A stretch of DNA of 55,302 nucleotides from an uncultured Flavobacteriaceae bacterium (GTDB lineage: Bacteria > Bacteroidota > Bacteroidia > Flavobacteriales > Flavobacteriaceae), in the NCBI GenBank assembly GCA_905479835.1, contig CAJQNZ010000004.1, positions 1 to 55,302 on the forward strand. The letters are read 5' to 3'. Each line of letters begins with the position of its first letter. Position 1 is the stretch's first letter. Below, in pieces: positions 31,450-41,308 of this stretch. The position numbers were made by a program, and so were the translations under genes. The notes beneath the pieces were generated by a model. The model made no database searches. It had not been told where the DNA came from and saw only the letters and a program-made list of their open reading frames with translations.

Positions 31450-33933
31450 TTATTTCTTTTTTACTACTTTTTTCTTAGCAGTTTTCTTTTTTGGAGTTTT
31501 TTTCTCAATTATATCTTTTACTTGTTCAAGAGTCAATTTATCAGCCTTTGTTGTTTTAGGCAATTCAATTTTTATCTTACCCTTAAGAATATTAAAACGT
31601 CCCCAACGCGCTTTCTCAACACGAATTCCTTCTTCTTCCCAATTATGAATCACCTTGTCAATATCCTTCTGTTTTTTTATCTCAATAAGTTCTACAATAT
31701 CTTCTTGAGATAAATTATCAAAATCATATTTTTTATTCACATTGATAAATATACTATTCCACTTGATAAATGGACCGAATCTACCTACTCCTTTTTGAAC
31801 TGGAAGGTTTTCATATTCTGCAATCGGAGCATCCGCTTTTTGCTTTGCAACTATTAACTCTTCTGCTCTTGGCAAGTCTACTTTCATAGGATTTTCTCCC
31901 TTGTCTAAAGAGACAAACATACTTCCAAAACGAATATAAGGACCAAATCGACCGTTAGACACAATCACTTCTTCACCTTCATATGAACCCAACGTTTTTG
32001 GAAGCAAGAATAAATCCAACGCTTCTTTCATTGTTATAGTTCCTAAATTCTGATCTTTATTTAAACTAGCAAATGTTTTTTCTTCATCTTCTGGAGCACC
32101 AATCTGTGCAATAGGTCCAAATTTTCCCAAACGAACCAATACTGTCTTTCCTGATTCTGGATGTTTTCCTAAAATACGCTCTCCGCTTTCTCTCTCTGCA
32201 TTTTCTTTAACATCTTCGACGGTTTCGTGAAATGAATTATAAAAGCCTTTTATCATTTCAATCCAGTCTTCATCACCCTCAGAAATATCATCAAAGGACG
32301 ATTCTACTTTGGCTGTAAATCCAAAATCTAAAATATTAGAGAAATTTGCAACTAAAAAATCATTTACAATATTACCGATATCAGTTGGTATTAATTTATT
32401 TTTATCAGAACCTGTTTTTTCCGATAAAGAAAGTTTTTTAATTTCTCCATTTGATAAAATAAGTTGCTCATAGTTTCTCTCTACACCTTCATTTTGACCT
32501 TTTTCAACATAACCTCTTCGTTGAACAGTAGAAATTGTAGGAGCATAAGTAGATGGTCTTCCTATTCCTAGTTCTTCCAATCTTTTCACTAAAGAAGCCT
32601 CTGTAAATCTATATGGAGGACTTGTGAAACGTTGGGTAGCATTGATGAAATTATATGCTAAATTTTGACCTTGTTTTAGATTTGGCAGCATTCCTGCTTG
32701 CTCTTCATCTTCATCATCATTCCCTTCAAGATATACTTTTAAGAAACCGTCAAACTTGATCATTTCACCATTTGCAGTAAAAATCTTCTCATTTTCAGAG
32801 TTTTCTATTTTGACATTGGTTCTTTCAAGTTGTGCATCACTCATTTGAGAAGCCAATGTTCTTTTCCATATTAAATCATACAATCTATCTTGATCGTATT
32901 CTAAATTAATTGAATGCATTTTCATATTGGTCGGACGAATAGCCTCATGCGCTTCTTGAGCTCCTTTAGATTTTGTCTTGAAAACACGTTGTTTACTATA
33001 TTCTGCTCCGTAATAATTTGTAATTTCTTCTTCAGCCGCATTTCTAGCATCAACAGAAAGATTTAAACTATCTGTTCTCATATATGTAATCAAACCTGCC
33101 TCATATAAACGCTGCGCAACTTGCATTGTTTTACCTACAGGGTAACCCAGTTTTCTTGATGCCTCTTGCTGTAATGTTGACGTTGTAAAAGGTGCAGCAG
33201 GTGATTTTTTTGCTGGCTTTTTTTTCAAATCTGCGATCGTAAAATCAGCTCTTGAACATGATTTTAAAAATTCTTCTGCTTCTATTTTACTTTCAAAATT
33301 CTTTGGGATAGTTGCTTTAAATGATTTTCCTTCAACATTAGAAAACTCTGCAACTACCTTATAGTGAGTTGCTGCTTTAAAATCTATTATACTACGTTCT
33401 TTTTCAACTATTAAACGAACTGCAACAGATTGAACTCTACCTGCAGAAAGCCCTCCTTTTACTTTCCTCCATAAAACAGGTGACAATTCGTAACCTACAA
33501 GTCTGTCCAAAACTCTACGTGCTTGCTGAGCATTGACCATATTATAGTCAATATCTCTTGGATTCTCAACCGCTTTTAAAATAGCGTTTTTAGTAATTTC
33601 ATGAAATACTATACGCTTCGTATTTTCTTCTGTTAAATTTAATTGCTCTTTTAAATGCCATGCAATTGCTTCTCCTTCTCGATCCTCATCACTTGCCAAC
33701 CAGACTGTCTTCGCTTTTTTAGCCAAACTTTTTAGTTTTTTAACAACTGCTTTTTTATCGTCAGAAACAATATAATTTGGCATAAAATCACCTTCAACAT
33801 CTATTCCTAATTCCTTAGAAGGTAAATCTGCAATATGACCAAAACTTGACTCTACTTGAAAATCTTTTCCTAGAAATTTCTCAATAGTTTTTGCCTTTGC
33901 TGGTGACTCTACGATAACTAAATTTTTTGCCAT
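31450..33933 (-). CDS. topA: DNA topoisomerase I
   Basis: Topoisomerase I relaxes negative supercoils by transient single-strand cleavage. I place the start at the ATG at 33933 (MAKNLVIVESPAKAKTIEKF), giving 827 residues; an earlier ATG at 33957 falls inside the promoter box. The TOPRIM domain (1-140) has the acidic DEDREGEAIAW; the catalytic tyrosine is in GLITYMRTDSLNLS near 300. C-terminal repeats of the type GRFGPYIRFG (two) and GRFGPFIKW replace the zinc fingers of the E. coli enzyme, and the protein ends in a lysine-rich tail, as in other Bacteroidota. Divergent from miaB. Firm call. Confidence 0.96.
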   Translation of the reverse strand: MAKNLVIVESPAKAKTIEKFLGKDFQVESSFGHIADLPSKELGIDVEGDFMPNYIVSDDKKAVVKKLKSLAKKAKTVWLASDEDREGEAIAWHLKEQLNLTEENTKRIVFHEITKNAILKAVENPRDIDYNMVNAQQARRVLDRLVGYELSPVLWRKVKGGLSAGRVQSVAVRLIVEKERSIIDFKAATHYKVVAEFSNVEGKSFKATIPKNFESKIEAEEFLKSCSRADFTIADLKKKPAKKSPAAPFTTSTLQQEASRKLGYPVGKTMQVAQRLYEAGLITYMRTDSLNLSVDARNAAEEEITNYYGAEYSKQRVFKTKSKGAQEAHEAIRPTNMKMHSINLEYDQDRLYDLIWKRTLASQMSDAQLERTNVKIENSENEKIFTANGEMIKFDGFLKVYLEGNDDEDEEQAGMLPNLKQGQNLAYNFINATQRFTSPPYRFTEASLVKRLEELGIGRPSTYAPTISTVQRRGYVEKGQNEGVERNYEQLILSNGEIKKLSLSEKTGSDKNKLIPTDIGNIVNDFLVANFSNILDFGFTAKVESSFDDISEGDEDWIEMIKGFYNSFHETVEDVKENAERESGERILGKHPESGKTVLVRLGKFGPIAQIGAPEDEEKTFASLNKDQNLGTITMKEALDLFLLPKTLGSYEGEEVIVSNGRFGPYIRFGSMFVSLDKGENPMKVDLPRAEELIVAKQKADAPIAEYENLPVQKGVGRFGPFIKWNSIFINVNKKYDFDNLSQEDIVELIEIKKQKDIDKVIHNWEEEGIRVEKARWGRFNILKGKIKIELPKTTKADKLTLEQVKDIIEKKTPKKKTAKKKVVKKK

Positions 33934-33954
33934 TCTTTTACAATTTTGCGAATA

Positions 33955-33962
33955 CAAAAGTA
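33955..33962 (-). promoter_or_regulatory. Promoter -7 box of topA
   Basis: Minus-strand TACTTTTG, full match, 22 bases before the ATG at 33933; it overlaps the alternative ATG at 33957. Confidence 0.6.
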
Positions 33963-34069
33963 TGTAGTTTTTTTTTAATTAAATTTTTAAATTCGTTTTT
34001 TAACAAAAAAAGGGCTTTTATAAGATGTTAATTTTCTGCCAATTTGTCATTATTTTAAGATTTTGATTG

Positions 34070-34077
34070 TATCTTTG
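34070..34077 (+). promoter_or_regulatory. Promoter -7 box of miaB
   Basis: TATCTTTG followed by C, full match, 18 bases before the ATG at 34096. The nearest TTG upstream is 23 bases away, too far for a standard -33. Confidence 0.55.
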
Positions 34078-34095
34078 CTTTCCCAATTTTGATAT

Positions 34096-35547
34096 ATGAA
34101 AACGGAAAAAGTAATTGTAGAAAAAAATCAAGGACAAGCACTTATCACTGAGAATAAAAAGGATAATCATAAAAAACTTTATATTGAAAGTTATGGTTGT
34201 CAAATGAACCTTAATGATAGTGAAATTGTTGCTTCAATTCTTTCTGATCAAGGATTTAATACAACTTCACAATTACATGAAGCAGACTTAGTTCTTGTAA
34301 ACACATGTTCAATTCGTGAAAAAGCGGAAGTAACAATTCGCAAGAGATTACAAAAATACAATGCTGTAAAAAGAATCAATCCAACTATGAAGGTTGGTGT
34401 TCTTGGTTGTATGGCAGAACGATTGAAAGAAAAATTTTTAGAAGAAGAAAAAATAGTAGATCTTGTTGTAGGTCCAGATGCTTATCGTGATTTACCCAAT
34501 CTTCTTCAAGAAATTGATGCTGGTAGAGATGCTATAAATGTAATTTTATCAAAAGATGAAACTTATGGTGATGTATCTCCTGTAAGACTTAATTCTAATG
34601 GAGTTTCAGCATTTGTATCAATAACTAGAGGCTGTGATAATATGTGTACGTTCTGTGTAGTTCCATTTACAAGAGGTCGTGAACGTAGTAGAGATCCAGA
34701 AAGTATTTTACATGAAATTCAAGAATTGGCTGATAGAAATTACAAGGAAATTACTCTATTAGGACAGAATGTTGATAGTTTCTTATGGTTTGGCGGTGGA
34801 TTAAAGAAAAATTATAATAAAGCAAGTGCCATTGCAAAGGCAACTGCTGTTGATTTCGCACAATTATTAGAGATGTGTGCGGTTCGGTTTCCAAAAATGA
34901 GACTGCGTTTTTCTACTTCCAATCCTCAAGACATGTCTCTTGATGTAATTCACGTCATGGCAAAACATAAAAATATATGTAGACATATGCACTTACCTGT
35001 TCAGTCTGGAAGTACAAGGATTTTAAAAGCAATGAATCGTTTACATACTAGGGAAGAATATATTAAATTGATTGATTCCATTAAAAAAATAATTCCAGAA
35101 TGCTCATTCAGTCAGGATATGATTATTGGTTTTTGTAGTGAAACTGAAGAAGATCATCAAGATACATTGAGTTTAATGAAATATGTCAAATATGATTTTG
35201 GCTTTATGTTTACTTATTCTGAAAGACCTGGAACTCCTGCGGCCAAAAAAATTGAAGATGATGTTCCCGAAGAAATAAAAAAACGTCGATTAAACGAAGT
35301 GATTGCTTTACAAAGAGAGCATAGCGCATACAGAACTGAAGAGTATCTTGGAAAAACAATGGAAGTATTAATTGAAGGCCAGTCTAAAAAATCCAAACTA
35401 CATTGGAAAGGAAGAAATTCACAGAATACCATGGTTGTTTTTCCGAAAGAAGATTACAATGTTGGCGATTTCGTGAATGTTAAAATTGATGATTGCACAA
35501 GTGCTACCTTAATCGGAACAGCGGTGGAATATTCTGATAATAACTAA
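34096..35547 (+). CDS. miaB: tRNA-2-methylthio-N6-dimethylallyladenosine synthase
   Basis: MiaB adds a methylthio group to position 37 of tRNAs reading UNN codons, using two iron-sulfur clusters and SAM. The 483-residue protein shows the three N-terminal cluster cysteines C35 (ESYGCQMN), C71 (VNTCSIREKA) and C105 (VLGCMAERL), the radical-SAM triad C180-x3-C184-x2-C187 (TRGCDNMCTFC), and a C-terminal TRAM domain (about 410-478). The short linker GGGLKKNYNKASAIAKATAV before the radical-SAM core is the flavobacterial form. First gene on the plus strand after topA; the sigma-54 activator follows 81 bases later. Firm call. Confidence 0.97.
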   Translation: MKTEKVIVEKNQGQALITENKKDNHKKLYIESYGCQMNLNDSEIVASILSDQGFNTTSQLHEADLVLVNTCSIREKAEVTIRKRLQKYNAVKRINPTMKVGVLGCMAERLKEKFLEEEKIVDLVVGPDAYRDLPNLLQEIDAGRDAINVILSKDETYGDVSPVRLNSNGVSAFVSITRGCDNMCTFCVVPFTRGRERSRDPESILHEIQELADRNYKEITLLGQNVDSFLWFGGGLKKNYNKASAIAKATAVDFAQLLEMCAVRFPKMRLRFSTSNPQDMSLDVIHVMAKHKNICRHMHLPVQSGSTRILKAMNRLHTREEYIKLIDSIKKIIPECSFSQDMIIGFCSETEEDHQDTLSLMKYVKYDFGFMFTYSERPGTPAAKKIEDDVPEEIKKRRLNEVIALQREHSAYRTEEYLGKTMEVLIEGQSKKSKLHWKGRNSQNTMVVFPKEDYNVGDFVNVKIDDCTSATLIGTAVEYSDNN

Positions 35548-35628
35548 TATTTAGAAAAGATAGTGCAGACAAAAGAGAAAAGATATTTTTCTCTACATTA
35601 TTTATTATCAATCTCTTAAAAAATAAAT

Positions 35629-36867
35629 ATGGAGAATTTACAAGTTATAAAGCAACGTTTTGAAATTATAGGAAATGATCCTCAATTAAATCGATCATTA
35701 GGAAAAGCTGTGCGTGTTGCTCCAACTGATATTTCAGTTTTAGTAACTGGTGAAAGTGGTGTAGGAAAAGAAAGTATTCCTAAAATTATTCATGCTCTAT
35801 CACACCGAAAACATGCAAAGTATATTGCTGTAAACTGTGGCGCAATTCCAGAAGGAACTATTGACAGTGAACTTTTCGGTCATGAAAAAGGTGCTTTTAC
35901 AGGTGCAACTGCTAATAGAAATGGATATTTTGAAGTTGCAGATGGCGGCACCATATTTCTGGATGAAGTAGGAGAATTACCATTAACTACTCAAGTGAGA
36001 TTATTGCGTGTATTGGAAAATGGGGAGTTTATAAAGGTAGGTTCTAGTAAAGTTCAGAAAACGGATGTTCGTATTGTGGCTGCTACCAATTTAAAAATGA
36101 TGGAAGCAATACAAAGAGGAAAATTTCGAGAAGACTTATACTATCGATTAAGTACAATTGAGATTGATTTACCTCCTTTAAGAAACAGAAAAGAAGATAT
36201 ACATTTGCTTTTCAGAAAGTTTGCTTCAGATTTTGCCCAGAAATATAACATGCCTACAATTCGATTAAATGAGGATGCAATACATCTTCTTTTAAGTTAT
36301 AATTTCCCTGGAAATATTCGTCAATTAAGAAATATATCAGAACAGATTTCCGTTGTAGAAGAAAAGAGAGAGATTGATGGCGTTCTACTTTCTCATTATT
36401 TACCACAACAAGGAAGAAATTTACCTTCATTAATTAACAATAGATCTTCAGAATCTGATATTGCTAAAGAACGTGAGATGATGTATAAAGTACTTTTTGA
36501 CATGAAGAGTGAGATTAATGACTTGAAAAAATTAACTCAAGATTTAATGCAAAACGGAAATAATGTACAATTCCAGGAAAAAAACCAACACTTAATTGAT
36601 AAAATCTATAACGATGAAGAAGGTGAAGCTGTAAAAGATGAAAAGGTACAAGTTGTTTATTCTAATGATGATTATTCGCCAAGAGAAGATACATTTGATT
36701 TTGCAGAAACGATTGATGAAGATGAAACGCTGTTATTGCAAGATAAAGAATTAGAAATGATAAAAAAATCTCTTGAACGTAACAAAGGAAAACGTAAATT
36801 AGCGGCTCAAGAATTGGGGATTTCAGAAAGAACCTTGTATAGAAAAATCAAACAATACGACTTATAA
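35629..36867 (+). CDS. Sigma-54-dependent transcriptional activator without receiver domain
   Basis: A 412-residue AAA+ enhancer-binding protein that should remodel sigma-54 RNA polymerase. It starts directly with the AAA+ domain: Walker A GESGVGKES (41-49), the sigma-54 contact loop GAFTGA (88-93), Walker B TIFLDEVGEL (108-117) and R-finger region FREDLYYRL. The Fis-type helix-turn-helix is at the very end (about 375-412, GKRKLAAQELGISERTLYRK). Unlike NtrC there is no N-terminal receiver, and an unusual acidic, low-complexity linker of about 90 residues (290-375) joins the two parts. It heads a run of genes encoding LptE, an unknown protein and SecG. A sigma-54-like promoter lies before groES 1.7 kb downstream. 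Targets are otherwise unknown. Confidence 0.93.
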   Translation: MENLQVIKQRFEIIGNDPQLNRSLGKAVRVAPTDISVLVTGESGVGKESIPKIIHALSHRKHAKYIAVNCGAIPEGTIDSELFGHEKGAFTGATANRNGYFEVADGGTIFLDEVGELPLTTQVRLLRVLENGEFIKVGSSKVQKTDVRIVAATNLKMMEAIQRGKFREDLYYRLSTIEIDLPPLRNRKEDIHLLFRKFASDFAQKYNMPTIRLNEDAIHLLLSYNFPGNIRQLRNISEQISVVEEKREIDGVLLSHYLPQQGRNLPSLINNRSSESDIAKEREMMYKVLFDMKSEINDLKKLTQDLMQNGNNVQFQEKNQHLIDKIYNDEEGEAVKDEKVQVVYSNDDYSPREDTFDFAETIDEDETLLLQDKELEMIKKSLERNKGKRKLAAQELGISERTLYRKIKQYDL

Positions 36868-36875
36868 CATATATA

Positions 36876-37385
36876 ATGAGAAAAATAATTAATATAATTA
36901 CTATTTTACTGGTTTTTATAACTTTTAATAGTTGTGGGATCTACTCATTTGGTGGAGTTACTCTTGACAATAGAGTAAAAACGGTTCAGATTGATTATTT
37001 CCCTAATAATGCATTGTTAATTGAGCCTACATTATCACAAGAATTCACACTTGCATTACAAGATTTATTTGTGAGCCAGACCAATCTTAGTTTAGTGGAT
37101 TCAGGAGGAGATATCTTCTTTGAAGGAGAAATTGTTGGATACCGAATCAATCCAATGACTGCAACTGCTCAACAGACAGCAGCGCAGAATCGATTGACAA
37201 TTACTGTGAATGTTCGTTACCGAAATATTTATGAAGAAGATACGGATTTTGAACAAAAATTCTCTTTTTTTCACGATTACGATGCAAATGCGCAACTCGT
37301 TGGCAGTGAATTGGAAGAAGCATTTTCAGTTATTTTGGAACGTGTAACACAAGATATTTTTAACGCTTCAGTCGCACAATGGTAA
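36876..37385 (+). CDS. lptE: LptE-like LPS-assembly lipoprotein
   Basis: A 169-residue lipoprotein (signal ending FNSCGIYSF, C20) of the LptE family, the plug that helps LptD insert lipopolysaccharide in the outer membrane. Key features are the opening GIYSFGGVTLDNRVKTVQIDYF after the cysteine (here split: GIYSFGGV and VKTVQIDYF), PTLSQEFTLALQDLF and the beta-rich C-terminal half ending LERVTQDIFNASVAQW. It follows the activator gene by 8 bases and precedes an unknown gene by 1 base, so the run is probably one operon. lptD is not in the window. Good family match. Confidence 0.87.
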   Translation: MRKIINIITILLVFITFNSCGIYSFGGVTLDNRVKTVQIDYFPNNALLIEPTLSQEFTLALQDLFVSQTNLSLVDSGGDIFFEGEIVGYRINPMTATAQQTAAQNRLTITVNVRYRNIYEEDTDFEQKFSFFHDYDANAQLVGSELEEAFSVILERVTQDIFNASVAQW

Positions 37386-37386
37386 T

Positions 37387-38148
37387 ATGAAAACTCAAGA
37401 CTATTTACATTTACTAAAGTTTCCTCAAAAGATAAATAAGGAGCAGACTGAACAACTAGAAGATGTAATCTCAGCATTCCCATATTTTCAATCCGCAAGA
37501 GCAATACACTTAAAAGGGTTGAAAATTCAAGATAGTTTTAGGTACAATCAAACCTTGAAAACCACTGCAGCATACACAACAGATAGAAGTTTGCTTTTTG
37601 ATTTTATCACATCATCCTTATTTATAGATACAGTAAATACATCTCAATCTGAAAAGAAAATTATTGAAGAGATTGAAGTCGTTGATGCAGAAGTTGTTAA
37701 ATCCTTACATGAAAAGTTAACAAAAAATATTTCAGAAAACATCGTCCTAGCTTCAACTGAAGTTTTAGAGATAGGAAAACCTCTTGAATTCAATAAAAAC
37801 GAGTCCCATTCCTTTAGCGAATGGCTACAATTAACAAGTTTCAAACCTATAGAACGTGAAGAAAAAATTATTCAGAAACCTTCCAACTCTGAACTAATTG
37901 ATAAATTCATTGCGTCTAAACCTAAGATAAAACCTGCAAAAGATAAGGTATATACATCTACCTTTAAAGAGGAAAAAATTGAAGATAATAACTATCTAAT
38001 GACAGAGACTCTTGCAAAGGTTTATTTGGAACAAAAAAAATATAAAAGTGCTGTAAAAGCATATCGCATTTTAAGTTTGAAATATCCAGAAAAAAGTAGT
38101 TTCTTTGCAGACCGAATAAAAGCAATACAAATATTAGATAAAGAATAG
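37387..38148 (+). CDS. Unknown protein with C-terminal TPR-like segment
   Basis: A 253-residue protein without signal peptide or membrane helix. I do not recognise a named family. The N-terminus (LLKFPQKINKEQTEQLEDVI) and the phrase FPYFQSARAIHLKGLK are of a type often seen in flavobacterial proteins next to lptE and secG. The middle (100-185) is charged and irregular; the last 45 residues (TETLAKVYLEQKKYKSAVKA, then YRILSLKYPEKSSFFADRI) form one helical repeat of TPR type. It begins 1 base after lptE and ends 3 bases before secG, strongly suggesting an operon and a role linked to envelope biogenesis, but that is inference only. Confidence 0.72.
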   Translation: MKTQDYLHLLKFPQKINKEQTEQLEDVISAFPYFQSARAIHLKGLKIQDSFRYNQTLKTTAAYTTDRSLLFDFITSSLFIDTVNTSQSEKKIIEEIEVVDAEVVKSLHEKLTKNISENIVLASTEVLEIGKPLEFNKNESHSFSEWLQLTSFKPIEREEKIIQKPSNSELIDKFIASKPKIKPAKDKVYTSTFKEEKIEDNNYLMTETLAKVYLEQKKYKSAVKAYRILSLKYPEKSSFFADRIKAIQILDKE

Positions 38149-38151
38149 ATT

Positions 38152-38487
38152 ATGAGTTATACAGCATTTTTAATACTGATTGTAATTGTAGCCGTGCTAC
38201 TTATATTAATAATTATGGTTCAAAATCCTAAAGGAGGAGGATTATCTTCTTCATTTGGTGGTGGTGGAACACAAGCTCTTGGTGGAGTTCAAAACACGAC
38301 AAACTTTCTTGATAAAAGTACGTGGACTTTATCAATCATATTATTGGCATTGATATTAGCATCAAATTTTGTTGCTCCAAATAGCGACAACACACCTACA
38401 GATACGAATCTAAATGAAAAACTTGATAACAGAGAAATTCCTGCAGCTCCTGCAGAAGAGATTCCAAGTGTAAATGACAGTTTGTAA
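38152..38487 (+). CDS. secG: Protein-export membrane protein SecG
   Basis: SecG is the small third subunit of the SecYEG translocon. The 111-residue protein has two membrane helices (about 4-24 and 59-78) joined by the conserved loop MVQNPKGGGLSSSFGGGGTQ (23-42), the family's hallmark. The C-terminal tail is acidic and proline-rich, as in Bacteroidota. It is the last gene before a strong terminator and follows the unknown gene by 3 bases. Firm call. Confidence 0.95.
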   Translation: MSYTAFLILIVIVAVLLILIIMVQNPKGGGLSSSFGGGGTQALGGVQNTTNFLDKSTWTLSIILLALILASNFVAPNSDNTPTDTNLNEKLDNREIPAAPAEEIPSVNDSL

Positions 38488-38507
38488 TAAAATACAATTG
38501 ACAAATT

Positions 38508-38550
38508 AAAAAAATGCCAACGTAAATGACACGTTGGCATTTTTTTTTGC
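38508..38550 (+). terminator. Terminator of the lptE-secG operon
   Basis: AAAATGCCAACGT (38511-38523) and ACGTTGGCATTTT (38531-38543) pair perfectly across a seven-base loop and run into T9. Confidence 0.9.
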
Positions 38551-38570
38551 TTTTTGACAGTATAAAATAA

Positions 38571-38586
38571 TTGGCACACTTTTCGC
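38571..38586 (+). promoter_or_regulatory. Sigma-54-like (-24/-12) promoter of groESL
   Basis: TTGGCAC (38571-38577), with GG at 38573-38574 and GC at 38585-38586 exactly 10 bases apart, as sigma-54 promoters require. The -24 half is a perfect match; the -12 half is TCGC rather than TTGC. Transcription would start near 38598, 33 bases before groES. No TAnnTTTG box or CIRCE element is present. Confidence 0.6.
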
Positions 38587-38630
38587 CTGTTTATCTGTAA
38601 GAATTAACAAAATTAAAATTATTCAAAATT

Positions 38631-38909
38631 ATGAGTAAAGTAACTATAAAACCATTGGCTGATAGAGTATTAATTGAGCCTACACAAGCAGAAACAACTA
38701 CTGCTAGTGGAATTTTTATACCTGATTCAGCAAAAGAAAAACCACAAAAAGGAACTGTTATTGCAGTAGGAAAAGGGACTAAAGATGAGCCGACAACTGT
38801 GAAAGTTGGAGATTCTGTTCTCTATGGTAAATATGCAGGGACAGAATTATCAGTAGAAGGAAAAGATTATTTGATAATGAGAGAAAGCGATATATTCGCA
38901 ATCTTATAA
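38631..38909 (+). CDS. groES: Co-chaperonin GroES
   Basis: GroES is the heptameric lid of the GroEL folding chamber. The 92-residue protein shows [11 protein letters not shown] at the start, the mobile loop [17 protein letters not shown] (22-38) and the closing [16 protein letters not shown]. It is followed 92 bases later by groEL; the intergenic space contains a stem-loop. The upstream region has a sigma-54-like promoter and no CIRCE element, so heat control here is unlikely to use HrcA. Firm call. Confidence 0.97.
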   Translation: MSKVTIKPLADRVLIEPTQAETTTASGIFIPDSAKEKPQKGTVIAVGKGTKDEPTTVKVGDSVLYGKYAGTELSVEGKDYLIMRESDIFAIL

Positions 38910-38930
38910 TATTGTTGAATCGTTGATTTG

Positions 38931-38967
38931 TTTAATCGTGTATGTTTAAATATACCTAACGATTAAA
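38931..38967 (+). promoter_or_regulatory. Stem-loop between groES and groEL
   Basis: TTTAATCG (38931-38938) and CGATTAAA (38960-38967) pair, with an inner GTAT/ATAC pairing, in the 92-base spacer. There is no T-run, so it is not a terminator; it may affect message processing or translation of groEL. Confidence 0.4.
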
Positions 38968-38980
38968 ATTTAACTAATAA

Positions 38981-40636
<1,656 letters not shown>

Positions 40637-40670
40637 ATCAGTCTAGAACCTCGACTGGTAAATATTTTAT

Positions 40671-40708
40671 AAAAAACCCGCAAGAAATCAATTTCTTGCG
40701 GGTTTTTA
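40671..40708 (+). terminator. Terminator of groESL
   Basis: AAAAACCCGCAAGAAAT (40672-40688) and ATTTCTTGCGGGTTTTT (40691-40707) form a 17-base inverted repeat around CA; the GC core CCCGC/GCGGG makes it strong. Confidence 0.92.
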
Positions 40709-40785
40709 TTGTTCTTAACTCTTATTTAATACTAATGATCTTGACCTTACTGATTCTCTTCTAAGTTGTTATAATTAAATAAATT

Positions 40786-41304
40786 TTACTCATCAATTAT
40801 TAGAATCATTCGACTATCCAATTTTTTAGCAATTAATCCAATCCCTTTTTTATAATACTCTGTGAGAATTTGTCCTACATCTGATTTGATTTCTACAACA
40901 AGAAGATTATTGTATATTTTTCCTTTTTTTGTTTTTAAAGAATGGTTTATTTTAACAATTTTTCCTTTCCCTGCTTTTGCACCAACTTTTGGGATCAAGA
41001 CACACTTAGGTTGATGTTTCTTATAATATTCATTATATGTGTATATGGTATCATTACTCATGTGGATCATTGTAATAATATTATTTAATTCAGTTTTCTG
41101 AGAATACATGTAATATAACTTATTATCAATAAATAATGAGTCAATAAAAGAATTAATAGACTCTTTTCCTGTCCATTTATATTTTAATTCTTCCCCCAAT
41201 TCAATTGGTAAGTAACTATCTTTAGACTGTCCATAAATGTTTATAAACTGAATAAATATCATTAAAGTTAATATTTTAAATTTTATGTTTTTATTAAAAC
41301 CCAT
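40786..41304 (-). CDS. Exported protein of unknown function
   Basis: A 172-residue exported protein; I choose the ATG at 41304, which gives a signal peptide (MGFNKNIKFKILTLMIFIQF, then INIYG) and starts four bases after the TPR gene ends. An earlier ATG at 41358 would overlap that gene by 50 bases and bury the signal. The mature part is basic with beta-type segments (PIELGEELKYKWTGKESINS near its start and VLIPKVGAKAGKGKIVKINH near 110). I do not recognise a family. It is the last gene of the run starting with the HYC_CC_PP gene, but nothing ties it to metal handling. Confidence 0.6.
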   Translation of the reverse strand: MGFNKNIKFKILTLMIFIQFINIYGQSKDSYLPIELGEELKYKWTGKESINSFIDSLFIDNKLYYMYSQKTELNNIITMIHMSNDTIYTYNEYYKKHQPKCVLIPKVGAKAGKGKIVKINHSLKTKKGKIYNNLLVVEIKSDVGQILTEYYKKGIGLIAKKLDSRMILIIDE

Positions 41305-41308
41305 TTTT

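Noticed and set aside
33934-33957. Longer topA from the ATG at 33957
   Set aside because: The ATG overlaps the -7 box 33955-33962; MAKNLVIVESPAKAK from 33933 is the family's start.
38534-38550. Second sigma-54-like site TTGGCAT...TTGC before groES
   Set aside because: GG and GC are 11 bases apart rather than 10, and the sequence is the right arm and T-run of the secG terminator.
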